Source: Corynebacterium aurimucosum ATCC 700975 (GTDB lineage Bacteria > Actinomycetota > Actinomycetes > Mycobacteriales > Mycobacteriaceae). From it: a DNA stretch of 64,000 nt. A model generated the notes under the pieces. It was not told the origin of the DNA, searched no databases, and worked only from the letters and a program-made list of their open reading frames with translations. The position numbers and the translations under genes were made by a program. The DNA lies in the NCBI RefSeq assembly GCF_000022905.1, contig NC_012590.1, forward strand, positions 1,488,001-1,552,000. The letters run 5' to 3'. Below, in pieces: positions 25,081 through 34,937 of the stretch. How positions within the stretch are numbered: position 1 is the first letter of the stretch; the number at the start of each line of letters is the position of its first letter.

Positions 25081-25215
25081 TGTGGTTCTCCTCGATTGTG
25101 GGGGCTAGTAGTGTGCCTACCGTGACCACAAACAAATAAATCCCGGTGCCAGAGGCAACCGGGAGTTTCTTTTCAAGCACGCGCCAGCATGTGGCGCCTA
25201 CTCTTAACCTTTATC
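25081..25215 (-). promoter_or_regulatory. infC leader with attenuator-like hairpins
   Basis: Upstream of infC on the minus strand are a small hairpin (stem 25181-25186 with 25192-25197) and then a stronger stem CCCGGTTGCC/GGCACCGGG (25141-25164) followed by the T-rich TTTATTTG. This is the layout of a transcription attenuator before infC-rpmI-rplT. A shared RNA family assignment cannot be made by eye. Confidence 0.5.
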
Positions 25216-25331
25216 CTGCGCCGGATCTTTTAATCCTGCGCGGCTTCGGGTGGGAGAAACTCCGCTTGCGGCCCAAGTACCTCCTGGAGGAGGCGCTACG
25301 GGCGGTAGTGGGCATTACTTTATCACCGAGA

Positions 25332-26297
25332 TCATCGAGAGCCAAATCCGCGTGCCGACGTGTTTGCCGATGCCTTTTTTGCAGTGCTTGACGACGCCTC
25401 TTCCACCGCAGATGGCGCACTGGGGTGCGCGCAGCCCACCAGCGGCGTTAGCGCCCCGGCTTCCAGCGCCTCAGAAACTATCCGGTCAACGCCGGCAGCT
25501 AGCATGTCGAGAGCGGGTATCGCTTCATCGGCATACTCCCCTGGCATGGTGACCTCAATGGCCAGACCCACCGCCCCATTCTCTGCAGCGCCGCCGCCTG
25601 CAGTTTCTCGAACCCCAATTTGACGGTGGGTATATCCGTTATCAGTTTCAGATAGTCCCCAGCCGCCTTTGGCGCGGGTGTCCGGCAGCTTATCAAGCCC
25701 ATTGTCTTGCCACTCCACGATGTCATCCATCGCGTCATACACCTGCTCCGCTTCTGGTATACACGGCAAATGCGAGCCAAACTTAGCTTGTTCTTCGAGC
25801 AACCACGTGGAATAGCCAAAGGGCTCGGCAAATTCGCCGGTTGAGTCATACTCCCTCAACAGGGCTTTCACCGCGCTGGCGGCATCCCCCTCGGTCCATT
25901 GGACGTGGGACCACAGTGCGTAGGCTGCGTCATTATCAGATTCTTTAATCGCGAGGTCCACGAGCTCGGGGCTGGCTCCATCTCGTAGAGCAGCAATGGC
26001 GATGGGAACCTTCACGGTCGACCATGCGGGTTCATCGCCCTTGAGCCCAGCGTTAAACGTGTCCTTTTTATCCGCCACGGACGCACCGGCACGTACGTCA
26101 AACTCGCTTTCAACGTCAGCGATAACGGCGCGCAGCTCCGTGGGCACGTCGAAGTTCGGCGTATCCCCCTCACGCGATTCTTCAGTGGATGGTTGCTTGA
26201 TGTTCTCTTCAGGGCTCGAACAGCCGGTTAGGGTTGTTGCCATGGCGAGACAGAGAGCTAACGCAGCCGTGGGTGTGTACTTCTGCCCCACCGTCAC
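25332..26297 (-). CDS. Lipoprotein with class A beta-lactamase/transpeptidase-like fold
   Basis: A 321-residue lipoprotein (lipobox LTGC, Cys26). Three motifs are in the order and spacing of serine beta-lactamases: S93-T-V-K96 (SxxK), S120-D-N (SDN) and K210-G-G (KTG-like). The omega-loop Glu-x-x-Leu-Asn of true class A enzymes is not seen, so hydrolysis of beta-lactams is doubtful; a D,D-peptidase-like or non-catalytic wall role is equally possible. The GTG start overlaps the uvrA stop by 4 bp (GTGA), implying coupling to uvrA. C-terminus is Ser/Ala-rich. Confidence 0.8.
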   Translation of the reverse strand: MTVGQKYTPTAALALCLAMATTLTGCSSPEENIKQPSTEESREGDTPNFDVPTELRAVIADVESEFDVRAGASVADKKDTFNAGLKGDEPAWSTVKVPIAIAALRDGASPELVDLAIKESDNDAAYALWSHVQWTEGDAASAVKALLREYDSTGEFAEPFGYSTWLLEEQAKFGSHLPCIPEAEQVYDAMDDIVEWQDNGLDKLPDTRAKGGWGLSETDNGYTHRQIGVRETAGGGAAENGAVGLAIEVTMPGEYADEAIPALDMLAAGVDRIVSEALEAGALTPLVGCAHPSAPSAVEEASSSTAKKASANTSARGFGSR

Positions 26298-29131
26298 ACC
26301 ATCTCCTTGAGGAACCCTCCCGTATAGGAGCCTTCTACCTGCGCCACATCCTCCGGCGTGCCTTGGGCCACGACAGTGCCGCCACCGGAACCGCCTTCTG
26401 GCCCCATATCTACGATCCAGTCGGCGGCCTTAATGACGTCTAGGTTGTGCTCAATGATGATGACCGAATTGCCCTTGTCCACCAGCCCCTGGATGACGAG
26501 CATAAGTTTGCGGATGTCCTCAAAGTGCAAACCAGTCGTCGGCTCATCCAAGATGTAGACCGTGCGCCCATTCGTTCGCTTCTGCAGCTCGGATGCCAGC
26601 TTCACGCGCTGCGCCTCACCACCAGAAAGCGTCGTGGCGGCTTGGCCCAAGCGGACATATCCCAGGCCAACCTCCACCAAGGTGTTGAGGTAGCGATGAA
26701 TAGAGGTGATGGGTTCGAAGAACTCGGCTGCCTCCGAAATCGGCATATCGAGAACCTCTGCGATGTTCTTGCCCTTATAGAGGACCTCGAGGGTCTCGCG
26801 GTTATAACGAGCACCATCACAAACCTCACACGGCACGTAAACATCGGGCAGGAAGTTCATCTCAATCTTGATAGTGCCGTCGCCTTGGCAGGCCTCACAG
26901 CGTCCACCCTTAACGTTGAAGGAGAACCGGCCTGGCTTGTAGCCGCGGACCTTCGCCTCCTGGGTTTCCGCGAAAAGATTACGAATCTTGTCGAAGACCC
27001 CTGTGTAGGTTGCCGGATTCGAGCGCGGGGTGCGGCCGATGGGGCTCTGGTCCACCTGCACCAGCTTGTCTAGGTGCTCCACGCCTTCAACGCGCTTGGC
27101 GCGACCAGGTACTTGGCGGGCGCGGTTGAGTTTATTCGCCAAGGTCTTGGCCAGGATCTGGTTGACCACTGTGGACTTTCCTGAGCCAGACACACCAGTG
27201 ACGCAGACGAGGACGCCCAATGGAATCTCGACGTCAATACCCTTGAGGTTATTCTCGCGCGCGCCGACCACCTTGAGCATGCGCTCGGAGTCAATCTCAC
27301 GGCGAGTATCCGGGACCGCGAGCTTCTTCTTACCCGACAGGTACTGCCCTGTCAGGGACTCCTCCACGGCTTCAATACCGGCGGGTTCGCCCTGGTAAAC
27401 CACAGTTCCGCCGAATTCGCCGGCGCGCGGGCCGACGTCGACAAGCCAGTCTGCCTCCCGGATGGTGTCCTCATCGTGCTCCACCACAATCAAGGTGTTT
27501 CCGATATCGCGCAAGCGCTTCAACGTGGCGATAAGGCGCTGGTTATCGCGCTGGTGCAGTCCGATGGAGGGCTCGTCCAGGACATACAAGACTCCCGCCA
27601 GACCAGAACCAATCTGGGTGGCAAGGCGAATGCGCTGTGCTTCACCGCCGGACAACGTGGAGGCGCCACGGTCGAGGGTGAGGTAGTTCAGGCCGACGTC
27701 GAGCAGAAAGCGCAGGCGAGCCTGGATTTCCTTGAGCACGGCACCGGCGATGATCTCCTCGCGATGGCCCAGCACGAGCGAGTCGAGGAACTCCGCCGCC
27801 TCCTCGATGGACAGCGCCGTCAAGCCAGCGATGGACTGCTCGCCATGCGCGGTGGAGGCCAAGCGCACCGCCAAGATTTCCGGCTTCAGGCGGGTACCGC
27901 CACAAGCGTTACACGGCACGCGGCGGGTGTACTGAAGCAGACGGTCCTTCTGCGATTCGGAATCCGCCTGATCTAGCTTGCGCTCCAAGAAGCCGATCGC
28001 ACCCTCGAACGGTGCGGACCAGTTGCGCTGGCGGCCATAGCGGTTCTTGTAGCGCACGCTGACTTCCACATCCGTGCCATAAATCAGCGCGTGGCGCTGC
28101 TCCTTGCTCAGCTCGGACACCGGGGTGCGCGGATCAAAGTCCAAGGCTTTCGCTAGACCTTCAACCAGTTTGACAAAGTACCGCGCATTGGGGCTCGACG
28201 TCCACGGTTGGATGGCCTCCACAGCCGGGGCATCCGGATCCGGGATCAGCAGATCCACATCCACCTCAAGGCGCGTGCCCAAGCCATCGCACACCGGGCA
28301 AGATCCAAAAGGCGCGTTGAACGAGAACGCGCGGGGCTCGTATTCCTCAATGGTCAGCGTGTGCCCGTTGGGGCAGGCCGCTTTCTCCGAGTAGGTATGT
28401 GTGAGCTCTTCGCGGTCAACGAAATCCAGGGTGACGAGGCCATCCGCCAAGCGTAGTGCCGTCTCGACAGAATCCGTTAGCCGCTGCTTTTGGGAAGCCT
28501 TCACCTGCAGGCGGTCCACGACGACATCGATGTCGTGCTTGATCTGCTTCTTCAGCTTCGGCGGGTCACTGAGCTGATAAAGCTCACCATCCACCCGAAC
28601 ACGGGAGTAGCCCTGCGCCGCGAGATCTGCGAAGAGGTCAACGAACTCGCCCTTACGGCGGCGCACGACAGGTGCAAGGACCTGAAACTTCAGTTTCTCC
28701 TCGTGGCTTAATACCTCATCCACGATCTGCTGCGGGGTTTGGCGCTCAATGACGGCATCGCACTCAGGACAGTGCGCAGTACCCGCGCGGGAAAAGAGCA
28801 AACGCAGGTAGTCATAGATTTCAGTAATGGTTCCCACGGTGGAACGCGGGTTGTGGTTGGTGGATTTTTGGTCAATCGACACCGCCGGGGATAGACCGTC
28901 GATGAATTCGACGTCCGGCTTATCCATTTGGCCAAGGAACATTCGCGCATAAGAGCTTAAAGACTCCACGTAGCGCCGCTGCCCCTCGGCGAAGATGGTG
29001 TCAAAGGCGAGTGAGGACTTGCCGGAGCCTGATAGGCCGGTAAACACCACCAGCTTATCGCGCGGAATGTCGATATCCACGCCCTTGAGGTTGTGCTCAC
29101 GCGCACCTCGTACGACCAAACGATCAGCCAC
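26294..29131 (-). CDS. uvrA: UvrABC excinuclease subunit A
   Basis: Damage-recognition ATPase of nucleotide-excision repair. The 945-residue protein has two ABC ATPase modules with Walker A loops GLSGSGKS (32-39) and GVSGSGKS (near 640), two LSGGEAQR signatures, zinc-binding cysteine pairs ([12 protein letters not shown]...CEVC) and DEPT/DEPS Walker B segments. The GTG at 29131 has AGGAAGG nine bases upstream. A LexA-like box is at 29156-29167. Confidence 0.98.
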   Translation of the reverse strand: MADRLVVRGAREHNLKGVDIDIPRDKLVVFTGLSGSGKSSLAFDTIFAEGQRRYVESLSSYARMFLGQMDKPDVEFIDGLSPAVSIDQKSTNHNPRSTVGTITEIYDYLRLLFSRAGTAHCPECDAVIERQTPQQIVDEVLSHEEKLKFQVLAPVVRRRKGEFVDLFADLAAQGYSRVRVDGELYQLSDPPKLKKQIKHDIDVVVDRLQVKASQKQRLTDSVETALRLADGLVTLDFVDREELTHTYSEKAACPNGHTLTIEEYEPRAFSFNAPFGSCPVCDGLGTRLEVDVDLLIPDPDAPAVEAIQPWTSSPNARYFVKLVEGLAKALDFDPRTPVSELSKEQRHALIYGTDVEVSVRYKNRYGRQRNWSAPFEGAIGFLERKLDQADSESQKDRLLQYTRRVPCNACGGTRLKPEILAVRLASTAHGEQSIAGLTALSIEEAAEFLDSLVLGHREEIIAGAVLKEIQARLRFLLDVGLNYLTLDRGASTLSGGEAQRIRLATQIGSGLAGVLYVLDEPSIGLHQRDNQRLIATLKRLRDIGNTLIVVEHDEDTIREADWLVDVGPRAGEFGGTVVYQGEPAGIEAVEESLTGQYLSGKKKLAVPDTRREIDSERMLKVVGARENNLKGIDVEIPLGVLVCVTGVSGSGKSTVVNQILAKTLANKLNRARQVPGRAKRVEGVEHLDKLVQVDQSPIGRTPRSNPATYTGVFDKIRNLFAETQEAKVRGYKPGRFSFNVKGGRCEACQGDGTIKIEMNFLPDVYVPCEVCDGARYNRETLEVLYKGKNIAEVLDMPISEAAEFFEPITSIHRYLNTLVEVGLGYVRLGQAATTLSGGEAQRVKLASELQKRTNGRTVYILDEPTTGLHFEDIRKLMLVIQGLVDKGNSVIIIEHNLDVIKAADWIVDMGPEGGSGGGTVVAQGTPEDVAQVEGSYTGGFLKEMV

Positions 29132-29155
29132 TAGTTGCTGCCTTCCTACACAAAA

Positions 29156-29167
29156 GAATGTGTGTTC
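29156..29167. promoter_or_regulatory. LexA (SOS) box candidate before uvrA
   Basis: GAATGTGTGTTC matches the Gram-positive SOS consensus GAACNNNNGTTC except for one base. It lies 25 bp upstream of the uvrA start and 41 bp from the divergent hydrolase gene, so it could control either. No experiment is available here. Confidence 0.5.
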
Positions 29168-29207
29168 AGAGAGTTCTCACTCAGAATCTACCCGTATGGT
29201 TGGACTT

Positions 29208-29810
29208 ATGAACAACGCCCTGAAGCTTCATAAAATTTCCGTTTCTGAAATGGACAACAACTGCTACCTGTTGTGCGCTGGTGACGAGGCGCTGCTTATC
29301 GACGCTTCCGCTGACGCCCCGGCACTGCTCGCTTTGGCCGCCGAGCACGCCGTCAAAATCACCGCAGTGCTCACCACACACCGCCACTGGGACCACGTGC
29401 GCGCGCTCGAAGAGGTCCTGAATAAAACCGGCGCCGTGCACTACTCCTCCTTCTTGGACTCCCCTGCCTTGCCCGCGCCCGTCGACGTCGAACTGGAGCA
29501 TGGCGATACGCTTTCTTTCGCCGGCCACGATCTGCCCGTCATTATCCTGCGCGGACACACCCCCGGCGGTGCGGCCATTGCCGCAGAGATTGATGGAGTT
29601 ACCAACCTCTTCGTCGGTGATTCCCTCTTCCCCGGCGGTGTGGGTAAGACCACCTCGGAAGGTGACTTCGTGCGCCTGTACAAGGATGTCACCCAGCGGC
29701 TCTTCGATGTCTACCCGGACGAAGCGATCGTCCGCCCCGGGCACGGTGCACCCACCACGCTCGGCGCGGAGCGCTCTCACATTGATGAGTGGTGGGAGCG
29801 GCGTTGGTAA
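29208..29810 (+). CDS. Metallo-beta-lactamase-fold hydrolase, glyoxalase II-like
   Basis: A 200-residue MBL-fold hydrolase with the metal motif HRHWDH (H58, H60, D62, H63 within THRHWDH), a later GHTPGG histidine, GDSLFPGG aspartate and a terminal RPGHG histidine. This pattern suits the hydroxyacylglutathione hydrolase-like or persulfide-dioxygenase-like branch; the substrate is unknown. Divergent from uvrA. ATG at 29196 is an alternative start. There is no clear RBS, so a leaderless mRNA is possible. Confidence 0.88.
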   Translation: MNNALKLHKISVSEMDNNCYLLCAGDEALLIDASADAPALLALAAEHAVKITAVLTTHRHWDHVRALEEVLNKTGAVHYSSFLDSPALPAPVDVELEHGDTLSFAGHDLPVIILRGHTPGGAAIAAEIDGVTNLFVGDSLFPGGVGKTTSEGDFVRLYKDVTQRLFDVYPDEAIVRPGHGAPTTLGAERSHIDEWWERRW

Positions 29811-29905
29811 CTGCGTTTTAACAGCTGCACTGACAGCGGCAATTGTTTAACCCGCGTAGTATGGTGTGACGAACGTCTTTACAGATCTATTGAATGGAGC
29901 ACGTT

Positions 29906-30829
29906 ATGATTCGTAAATTTGCCCGTCCTATGCTGGCCTCCGTGTTTGTTTGGGATGGTGTGGATACGCTCCGCAACACCTCGGAGCACGTCGCGGACAC
30001 CGAGTCCGTGCTCAAGCGGCTGCGCAAGGTGCTGCCCCGCGAATACGCAGGCTACATCCCGAATGACCCAGAGCTAGTTACCCGCGCACTTGGCGGTGCA
30101 AAGACCGCTGCAGGTACCACTTTGGCGCTGGGCAAGGCTCCGCGCACCTCGGCTGCAGTGCTCGCGCTGACCCACGTCCCTAACCTGGTGGGCAATGCTT
30201 TCTGGACCGCTGATTCCAAGAAGGACAAGGAAGCACAGCGCAATAGCTTCATCACCAATACTGCTCTGCTTGGTGCCCTCGCCATTGTTACGCAGGACAC
30301 CGAGGGCAAGCCTTCCGTGCGTTGGCGTGCTGCCAAGGCCTCTGAGCGTGCCAACAAGAAGATCCAGCAGGCTCTGCCGGGTAAGTCCGAGCAGCAGAAG
30401 TTCGCAGAAGACTTCTCCAACCGCGCCAATGAGATTTCTTCTGATGTGACCACCAAGGCCAATGACTGGTTCGAAACCGCCAAGGACTACGTCGAGGACA
30501 ATCGTGATGATTGGGAGTCCGCTGGCCGGGACTTCATTGACTCTGCTCGTTCCTTCGTCGAGGACAAGGCTGAAACCGCTCGTGAGTTCTTTGAGGAGAA
30601 CAAGGACGATTGGCTCGACGCTGCACGTGACAACACCGAAACCGCCCGCAAGGGTCTAGTAAAGGCAGCCGGCAAGGCACAGGACCGCGCTGACGAGGCA
30701 CTGGCCAAGGCGGATTCGCTTGATGGAAAGCGTGCCCAGAAGAAGGCTCACAAGCGCGCCGAAAAGCTGCAGAAGGAAGCTTCCAAGAAGCTGGATAAGG
30801 CTTTCAAGAAGTTTGGTGACCGCTTCTAA
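29906..30829 (+). CDS. DoxX-family membrane protein with long charged helical tail
   Basis: A 307-residue protein. The first half (RKFARPMLASVFVWDGVDTLRN; NPDPE-like region; ALTHVPNLVGNAFW) is a DoxX-type four-helix membrane domain. From about residue 150 to the end it is a highly charged, lysine/glutamate/alanine-rich helix with near-repeats (RDDWESAGRDFIDSAR; KDDWLDAARDN). ATG at 29906 has GGAG eight bases before it, better than an upstream ATG at 29894. DoxX proteins are linked to redox or sulphur metabolism in some species. The tail's role is unknown. Confidence 0.8.
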   Translation: MIRKFARPMLASVFVWDGVDTLRNTSEHVADTESVLKRLRKVLPREYAGYIPNDPELVTRALGGAKTAAGTTLALGKAPRTSAAVLALTHVPNLVGNAFWTADSKKDKEAQRNSFITNTALLGALAIVTQDTEGKPSVRWRAAKASERANKKIQQALPGKSEQQKFAEDFSNRANEISSDVTTKANDWFETAKDYVEDNRDDWESAGRDFIDSARSFVEDKAETAREFFEENKDDWLDAARDNTETARKGLVKAAGKAQDRADEALAKADSLDGKRAQKKAHKRAEKLQKEASKKLDKAFKKFGDRF

Positions 30830-30891
30830 GCTCTCCGCCCTACGCTGCGGAACGCCCCGCAACACACCGCGATAATGACCGCGGTGGAGAC

Positions 30892-30930
30892 AACAACGGC
30901 TCAGCTAGTATGCTGGGCCGTTGTTCTTTT
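30892..30930 (+). terminator. Terminator of the DoxX gene
   Basis: Stem AACAACGGCTCAGC (30892-30905) with GCTGGGCCGTTGTT (30912-30925), one mismatch, followed by CTTTTT. Located 62 bp past the DoxX stop on the plus strand. Confidence 0.88.
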
Positions 30931-31007
30931 TCCTGTCCACCCTTCCTTATCTCCTTTTAACTTCCCGTCTGTCCACGAGAAGCCTTCATACGCACCCAAG
31001 GAGCCTT

Positions 31008-33248
31008 GTGTCTGAATCTTCACCCGCGACTCACACCGGGAAAGCCGGCGCCCACGCGAGCGAGCAGAGAGCGGAAATAGCTAGCGAGCAAGCCTATGTC
31101 GATGGCCTCTTCGAGCGTCTGGACAACGAGGTCCACGCCGCCAATGTGCGCCTGAACGAGGTGCAAGCAGCCGTCGACCCCCATACCCCAGATGCTGATG
31201 CTCTCGTGCGCCGCGAAACCGAGTACCACGGCCTGCAGGCCAAATTGGACCGCCTCAACGTCGCCCAGCTCGGCTTAGTTTTTGGGCGCATCGACATTGA
31301 TGCACCTGGCGATAACCCCACCCCGGAGGGCCTAGACCGCCGCTATATCGGCCGCATGGGACTCGACGCCCGGGAGGAGGACTACCGCACGCTTCTCTTG
31401 GATTGGCGTGCCCCGATGGCACGGCCCTTCTACCTGGCAACCACTGCACACCCTGAAGGGGTTCACGTCCGCCGGCACATCAGGACTACCGGACGCACTG
31501 TCACCGGTATCAGCGACGAGATACTCGAAGGAGACAATGCTGCAGAAAGAAGCGATGTCGCTAGTGAATCCGCCCTCCACCACGTCATGCAGCGCGCCCG
31601 CACCGGCCATATGCCCTCCATCGTGGAGACCATCCAGCGCGAGCAAGACGAAATCATCCGTGACAGCACGCGCGGTGTCATGGTGGTCGAAGGCGGACCA
31701 GGAACCGGCAAGACTGCGGTGGCGCTGCACCGTGTGGCCTACTTGCTCTACACCTACCGCGAACAATTAGCCGCCACGGGCGTGCTCATCGTCGGCCCCA
31801 ATTCCACCTTCCTGGAATACATTTCCCGAGTGCTCCCGGAACTTGGTGAGACCGGCGTTGTGCTCTCCACCATCTCTTCCCTTTTCCCCGGCATCGAGGC
31901 CACACACGCTGAGTCTCTGCTCGCCCGCGAGATTAAGGGTTCCGAAGCCATGGTGGAGATCCTCGGCAACGCGGTGAAGGGCTACCAGCGTTTGCCCGAG
32001 CAACCGCGCACGCTAGAGATCGATCGGCTCGAGCTCACCGTGGACCCCCAGATGGTCAAGGCAGCTCGAACCCGCGCACGGCGCTCCCGCAAGCCGCACA
32101 ACGATGCTCAAGCGGCGTTTGCGGAGCACCTCATCGAGTCAATGGCCCAGCAGATGGCCGAACGCATCGGTTCTGATCCGCTGGGAGGCGCCAACCTGCT
32201 CTCCCGGGCGGACGTGGACCAGCTCCACGATGATCTCGCCGAAGAACCACAGGTCACAGAACTCATCGACGAGTTCTGGCCCCATCTCGCGCCTACCGAG
32301 GTACTCGCTGAACTCCTGAGCAGCACCGAACGCATCGATTCGGCGGCCAACGCCTACGATGAGGAAACCCGAGGTGCCCTCTACCGCGAGGATGGCAGGG
32401 CTTGGGCGGCGTCCGACGCTGCGCTTCTCGACGAGCTCGCTGTCCTCATCGGTATGCCTGACCCAGAGGCAGAACGCGCTGCCGAGGAGAAGGAATGGCG
32501 TGAGCAGGTAGCCGAGGCAGAAGATGCCCTCGACATTCTGAGCTCCTCTGATTCCACCGACAACGATGATGACATGTTCGAAGCGGAGATTCTCTCAGCC
32601 CACGACGTCATCGATGCCGAGCACCTCGCTCGACGCCACGAAGTTCGGGATTCCCGCACCACCGCTCAACGCGCCCGCGAGGACTACACGTGGGCCTACG
32701 GGCACGTCATCGTCGACGAAGCCCAGGAGCTGACCCCGATGGAGTGGCGCATGATCTTCCGGCGCAGCCCTTCCCGGTGGATGACTCTCGTCGGCGATAC
32801 CTCCCAGACTGGAGCGCCCGCCGGTGTTGATGATTGGGGCGAAACTCTCGAGCCTTTCGTCGGACAGCGCTTCCGATTGCACGGCCTGAGCGTTAACTAC
32901 CGAACCCCGCGCCCGATCACAGAGCTGGCCAACCAACTCCTTCAATCCATTAACCCCGAGGCCATGCCAGGAATCGCGGTGCGCGACGGTGTGGACGTTA
33001 TCTGGCAGGACGGCGAGAGCGACCTGCAGCCAGCAACCTTCCAGGACGCTGACGGGCGCCTGCGCGCTGTGATCACCGCGGCCAACGTTGAGCAGATCAA
33101 AGGCCTGGAGTTTGACCACGTCACCGTAGTCAACCCGGATGACATCGTGGCAGCGTCCCCGCAGGGCTTGCATAATCTCTACGTGGCGCTGACGCGTGCG
33201 ACGCAATCCCTCACCATCGCCGGCCGCTACGCGGAGGTTTTCCGTTAA
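31008..33248 (+). CDS. helD: HelD-like UvrD-family helicase (RNA polymerase recycling factor)
   Basis: Superfamily 1 ATPase of 746 residues. A long coiled-coil N-terminus (about 15-95) precedes the RNAP-binding region (DWRAPMARPFY), Walker A GGPGTGKT (229-236), a variable insertion rich in acidic residues, the DEAQELTPMEWRM motif and the C-terminal LYVALTRATQSL motif. HelD proteins remove stalled RNA polymerase from DNA; some actinobacterial ones (HelR) protect against rifamycins. The GTG at 31008 has AAGGAG ideally spaced. Placed 10 bp before the App1-like gene, probably one operon. Confidence 0.9.
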   Translation: MSESSPATHTGKAGAHASEQRAEIASEQAYVDGLFERLDNEVHAANVRLNEVQAAVDPHTPDADALVRRETEYHGLQAKLDRLNVAQLGLVFGRIDIDAPGDNPTPEGLDRRYIGRMGLDAREEDYRTLLLDWRAPMARPFYLATTAHPEGVHVRRHIRTTGRTVTGISDEILEGDNAAERSDVASESALHHVMQRARTGHMPSIVETIQREQDEIIRDSTRGVMVVEGGPGTGKTAVALHRVAYLLYTYREQLAATGVLIVGPNSTFLEYISRVLPELGETGVVLSTISSLFPGIEATHAESLLAREIKGSEAMVEILGNAVKGYQRLPEQPRTLEIDRLELTVDPQMVKAARTRARRSRKPHNDAQAAFAEHLIESMAQQMAERIGSDPLGGANLLSRADVDQLHDDLAEEPQVTELIDEFWPHLAPTEVLAELLSSTERIDSAANAYDEETRGALYREDGRAWAASDAALLDELAVLIGMPDPEAERAAEEKEWREQVAEAEDALDILSSSDSTDNDDDMFEAEILSAHDVIDAEHLARRHEVRDSRTTAQRAREDYTWAYGHVIVDEAQELTPMEWRMIFRRSPSRWMTLVGDTSQTGAPAGVDDWGETLEPFVGQRFRLHGLSVNYRTPRPITELANQLLQSINPEAMPGIAVRDGVDVIWQDGESDLQPATFQDADGRLRAVITAANVEQIKGLEFDHVTVVNPDDIVAASPQGLHNLYVALTRATQSLTIAGRYAEVFR

Positions 33249-33258
33249 TCTGGTGCGC

Positions 33259-34272
33259 ATGGCACTTTCCGATATCGCCCGCAAAGTCGAATCCACCGCG
33301 AATGCTTATTCCCTCAAACGCTCAGCACGCAAGGGCTGGCGGCCCAGTGTTACTGGCTATGCCGGCTACGGCAATGAAGAATTCGTCCACGTGCTGGGGC
33401 GGGTTCTCATGCATGACCCTGCCGCCGAGGAGCGCGATACGTGGGCTCAACGCGGCTACCGCCAGTTCTTCACCATCCAAGTCACTCACCACGAGGTCGA
33501 AGTTACTGTCGGCGGGAAGACGGTAGCGGGCACCACGAACGACAACGGCTATATCGACGTGCTAGTCCACGACCACGGGCTAGAACCCGGTTGGCACGAG
33601 GTCACCATCCGTGCCAAAGGCGCCGAGGAGGCCAGCTCGGAAGTCCTCATCGTGGACAAGGACACGACCTTTGGTGTGGTCAGCGATATCGACGACACCA
33701 TCATGGTGACGTGGCTGCCTCGCGCGATGATTGCGGCGTGGAATTCCTGGGTCAAACGCACCAATACGCGCAAACCCGTAGAAGGCATGGCCAGCTTCTA
33801 CCGAGAGATCTCCCAACAGCACCCAGAGGCTCCCTTCATCTACCTCTCCACCGGTGCGTGGAACACCTACGATACTTTGGTGAATTTCATGGCGGAAAAC
33901 GGATTCCCCCGCGGCCCGCTACTGCTGACGGATTGGGGGCCTACGCCCACCGGCCTCTTCCGCAATGGCTTGGAGCACAAGCGCGTCCAGTTACGAAACC
34001 TGTTCATCGCTTTCCGCAAACTGCGCTGGCTGCTCATCGGTGATGATGGCCAGCACGATCCCATAACCTATGCCGACGCGGCAGCGGAGCACCCCAACCA
34101 TGTGGCAGCAGTTGCCATACGCAACCTCACCCCGCAGGAGCAGCTGCTCTCTCATGGTTCGCTCGCTCCCTTGGTGAAGGTCAACGAGCAGTCTTCCTTC
34201 GATATTCCGCTCATTCAAGGCACCGACGGTAACGCCCTTGCCCGTGCCTACCGCACGCTTCCTTCCAGCTAG
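33259..34272 (+). CDS. App1-family (DUF2183) phosphatase
   Basis: A 337-residue protein whose C-terminal half matches the App1 phosphatidate-phosphatase-like HAD domain: catalytic DIDDT (143-147, SDIDDTIMVT), the FIYLSTGAWNTYD block and LIGDDGQHDP. The N-terminal 130 residues form a beta-rich domain with a GYxGYGN motif seen in bacterial relatives. Substrate is probably a phospholipid or related phosphate ester, but this is family inference. No signal peptide. It follows helD by 10 bp. Confidence 0.88.
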   Translation: MALSDIARKVESTANAYSLKRSARKGWRPSVTGYAGYGNEEFVHVLGRVLMHDPAAEERDTWAQRGYRQFFTIQVTHHEVEVTVGGKTVAGTTNDNGYIDVLVHDHGLEPGWHEVTIRAKGAEEASSEVLIVDKDTTFGVVSDIDDTIMVTWLPRAMIAAWNSWVKRTNTRKPVEGMASFYREISQQHPEAPFIYLSTGAWNTYDTLVNFMAENGFPRGPLLLTDWGPTPTGLFRNGLEHKRVQLRNLFIAFRKLRWLLIGDDGQHDPITYADAAAEHPNHVAAVAIRNLTPQEQLLSHGSLAPLVKVNEQSSFDIPLIQGTDGNALARAYRTLPSS

Positions 34273-34286
34273 GAAGATAAGAAAAA

Positions 34287-34339
34287 GCGCGCAGCGGCCC
34301 AGGTAACTTCTTCTTTGAAGGTTGCTGGGCGCCGCGCGC
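34287..34339. terminator. Bidirectional terminator
   Basis: Long inverted repeat from GCGCGC (34287) to GCGCGC (34339), with GCGGCCCAGG/TTGCTGGGCGCC pairing inside and a T-rich loop. It separates the converging App1 gene (+) and the universal stress gene (-). Confidence 0.75.
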
Positions 34340-34357
34340 CGTGCACGCAATGAAGCG

Positions 34358-34798
34358 TTAGTTGACGGTGTGGACAATCATGACATCGCAATCAGACTGA
34401 CGTGCGACATCCGCCGGAACCGAACCAAGCAGGCGGCCGGTCAGAGAATTGATTCCACGGTTACCCACGATGAGCAGGTCTGCCTTGTTGTCGTTGACAA
34501 TGGACATCAGGGCCTGAACCGGGGTGCCCGGGCGCACAGCGGTCTCCACCTTCGTCACGCCGAACTTCTCTGCGTGCTCCTTGCCGGAGGCGAGGTTGGC
34601 CTGGGCCTTCTCATCACCGAGAATCGTCACAGAATCCTGGCGCAAAGTCTTGGAAGCCTGCTCCTGGTTCTCGTAGTAGGCGCAACCGATGATGAGGGTG
34701 GCATCGAAGGCTGCGGCGATCTTGGCGGCGCGCTCCACTGCAAGCAGGGAGGACTTGGAGCCGTCGGTGCCGACCACGATCTTGTTGTAATCGCTCAT
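34358..34798 (-). CDS. Universal stress protein (UspA family)
   Basis: A 146-residue single-domain Usp. The N-terminal VVGTDGSKSS and the C-terminal ATP-binding pattern G-2x-G-9x-G-S (GNRG...GS) are both intact, so it should be of the nucleotide-binding class. Cytoplasmic stress or growth-arrest role is inferred from the family. It is a paralogue of the gene at 34938. Confidence 0.93.
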   Translation of the reverse strand: MSDYNKIVVGTDGSKSSLLAVERAAKIAAAFDATLIIGCAYYENQEQASKTLRQDSVTILGDEKAQANLASGKEHAEKFGVTKVETAVRPGTPVQALMSIVNDNKADLLIVGNRGINSLTGRLLGSVPADVARQSDCDVMIVHTVN

Positions 34799-34937
34799 GA
34801 TGACCTTTCTTCGCTGGCCCCAACCATGAGGCCACCGCTTGACAAAATTTTAAAGCTTTTGCGCACCCGCTAGTCTAACAACGCTGGCGCGTTCACGTCG
34901 ATCAGCGCGCACGAGGCTCAGCGCGCCATGCTCTGCC

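Noticed and set aside
25211..25420. Small minus-strand frame overlapping the infC upstream region
   Set aside because: Arg/Lys-rich translation with no RBS or family; overlaps the infC leader and the neighbouring lipoprotein gene end.
30921..31007. Upstream extension of the helD frame
   Set aside because: It overlaps the preceding terminator and lacks an RBS, while the GTG at 31008 has AAGGAG at ideal spacing.
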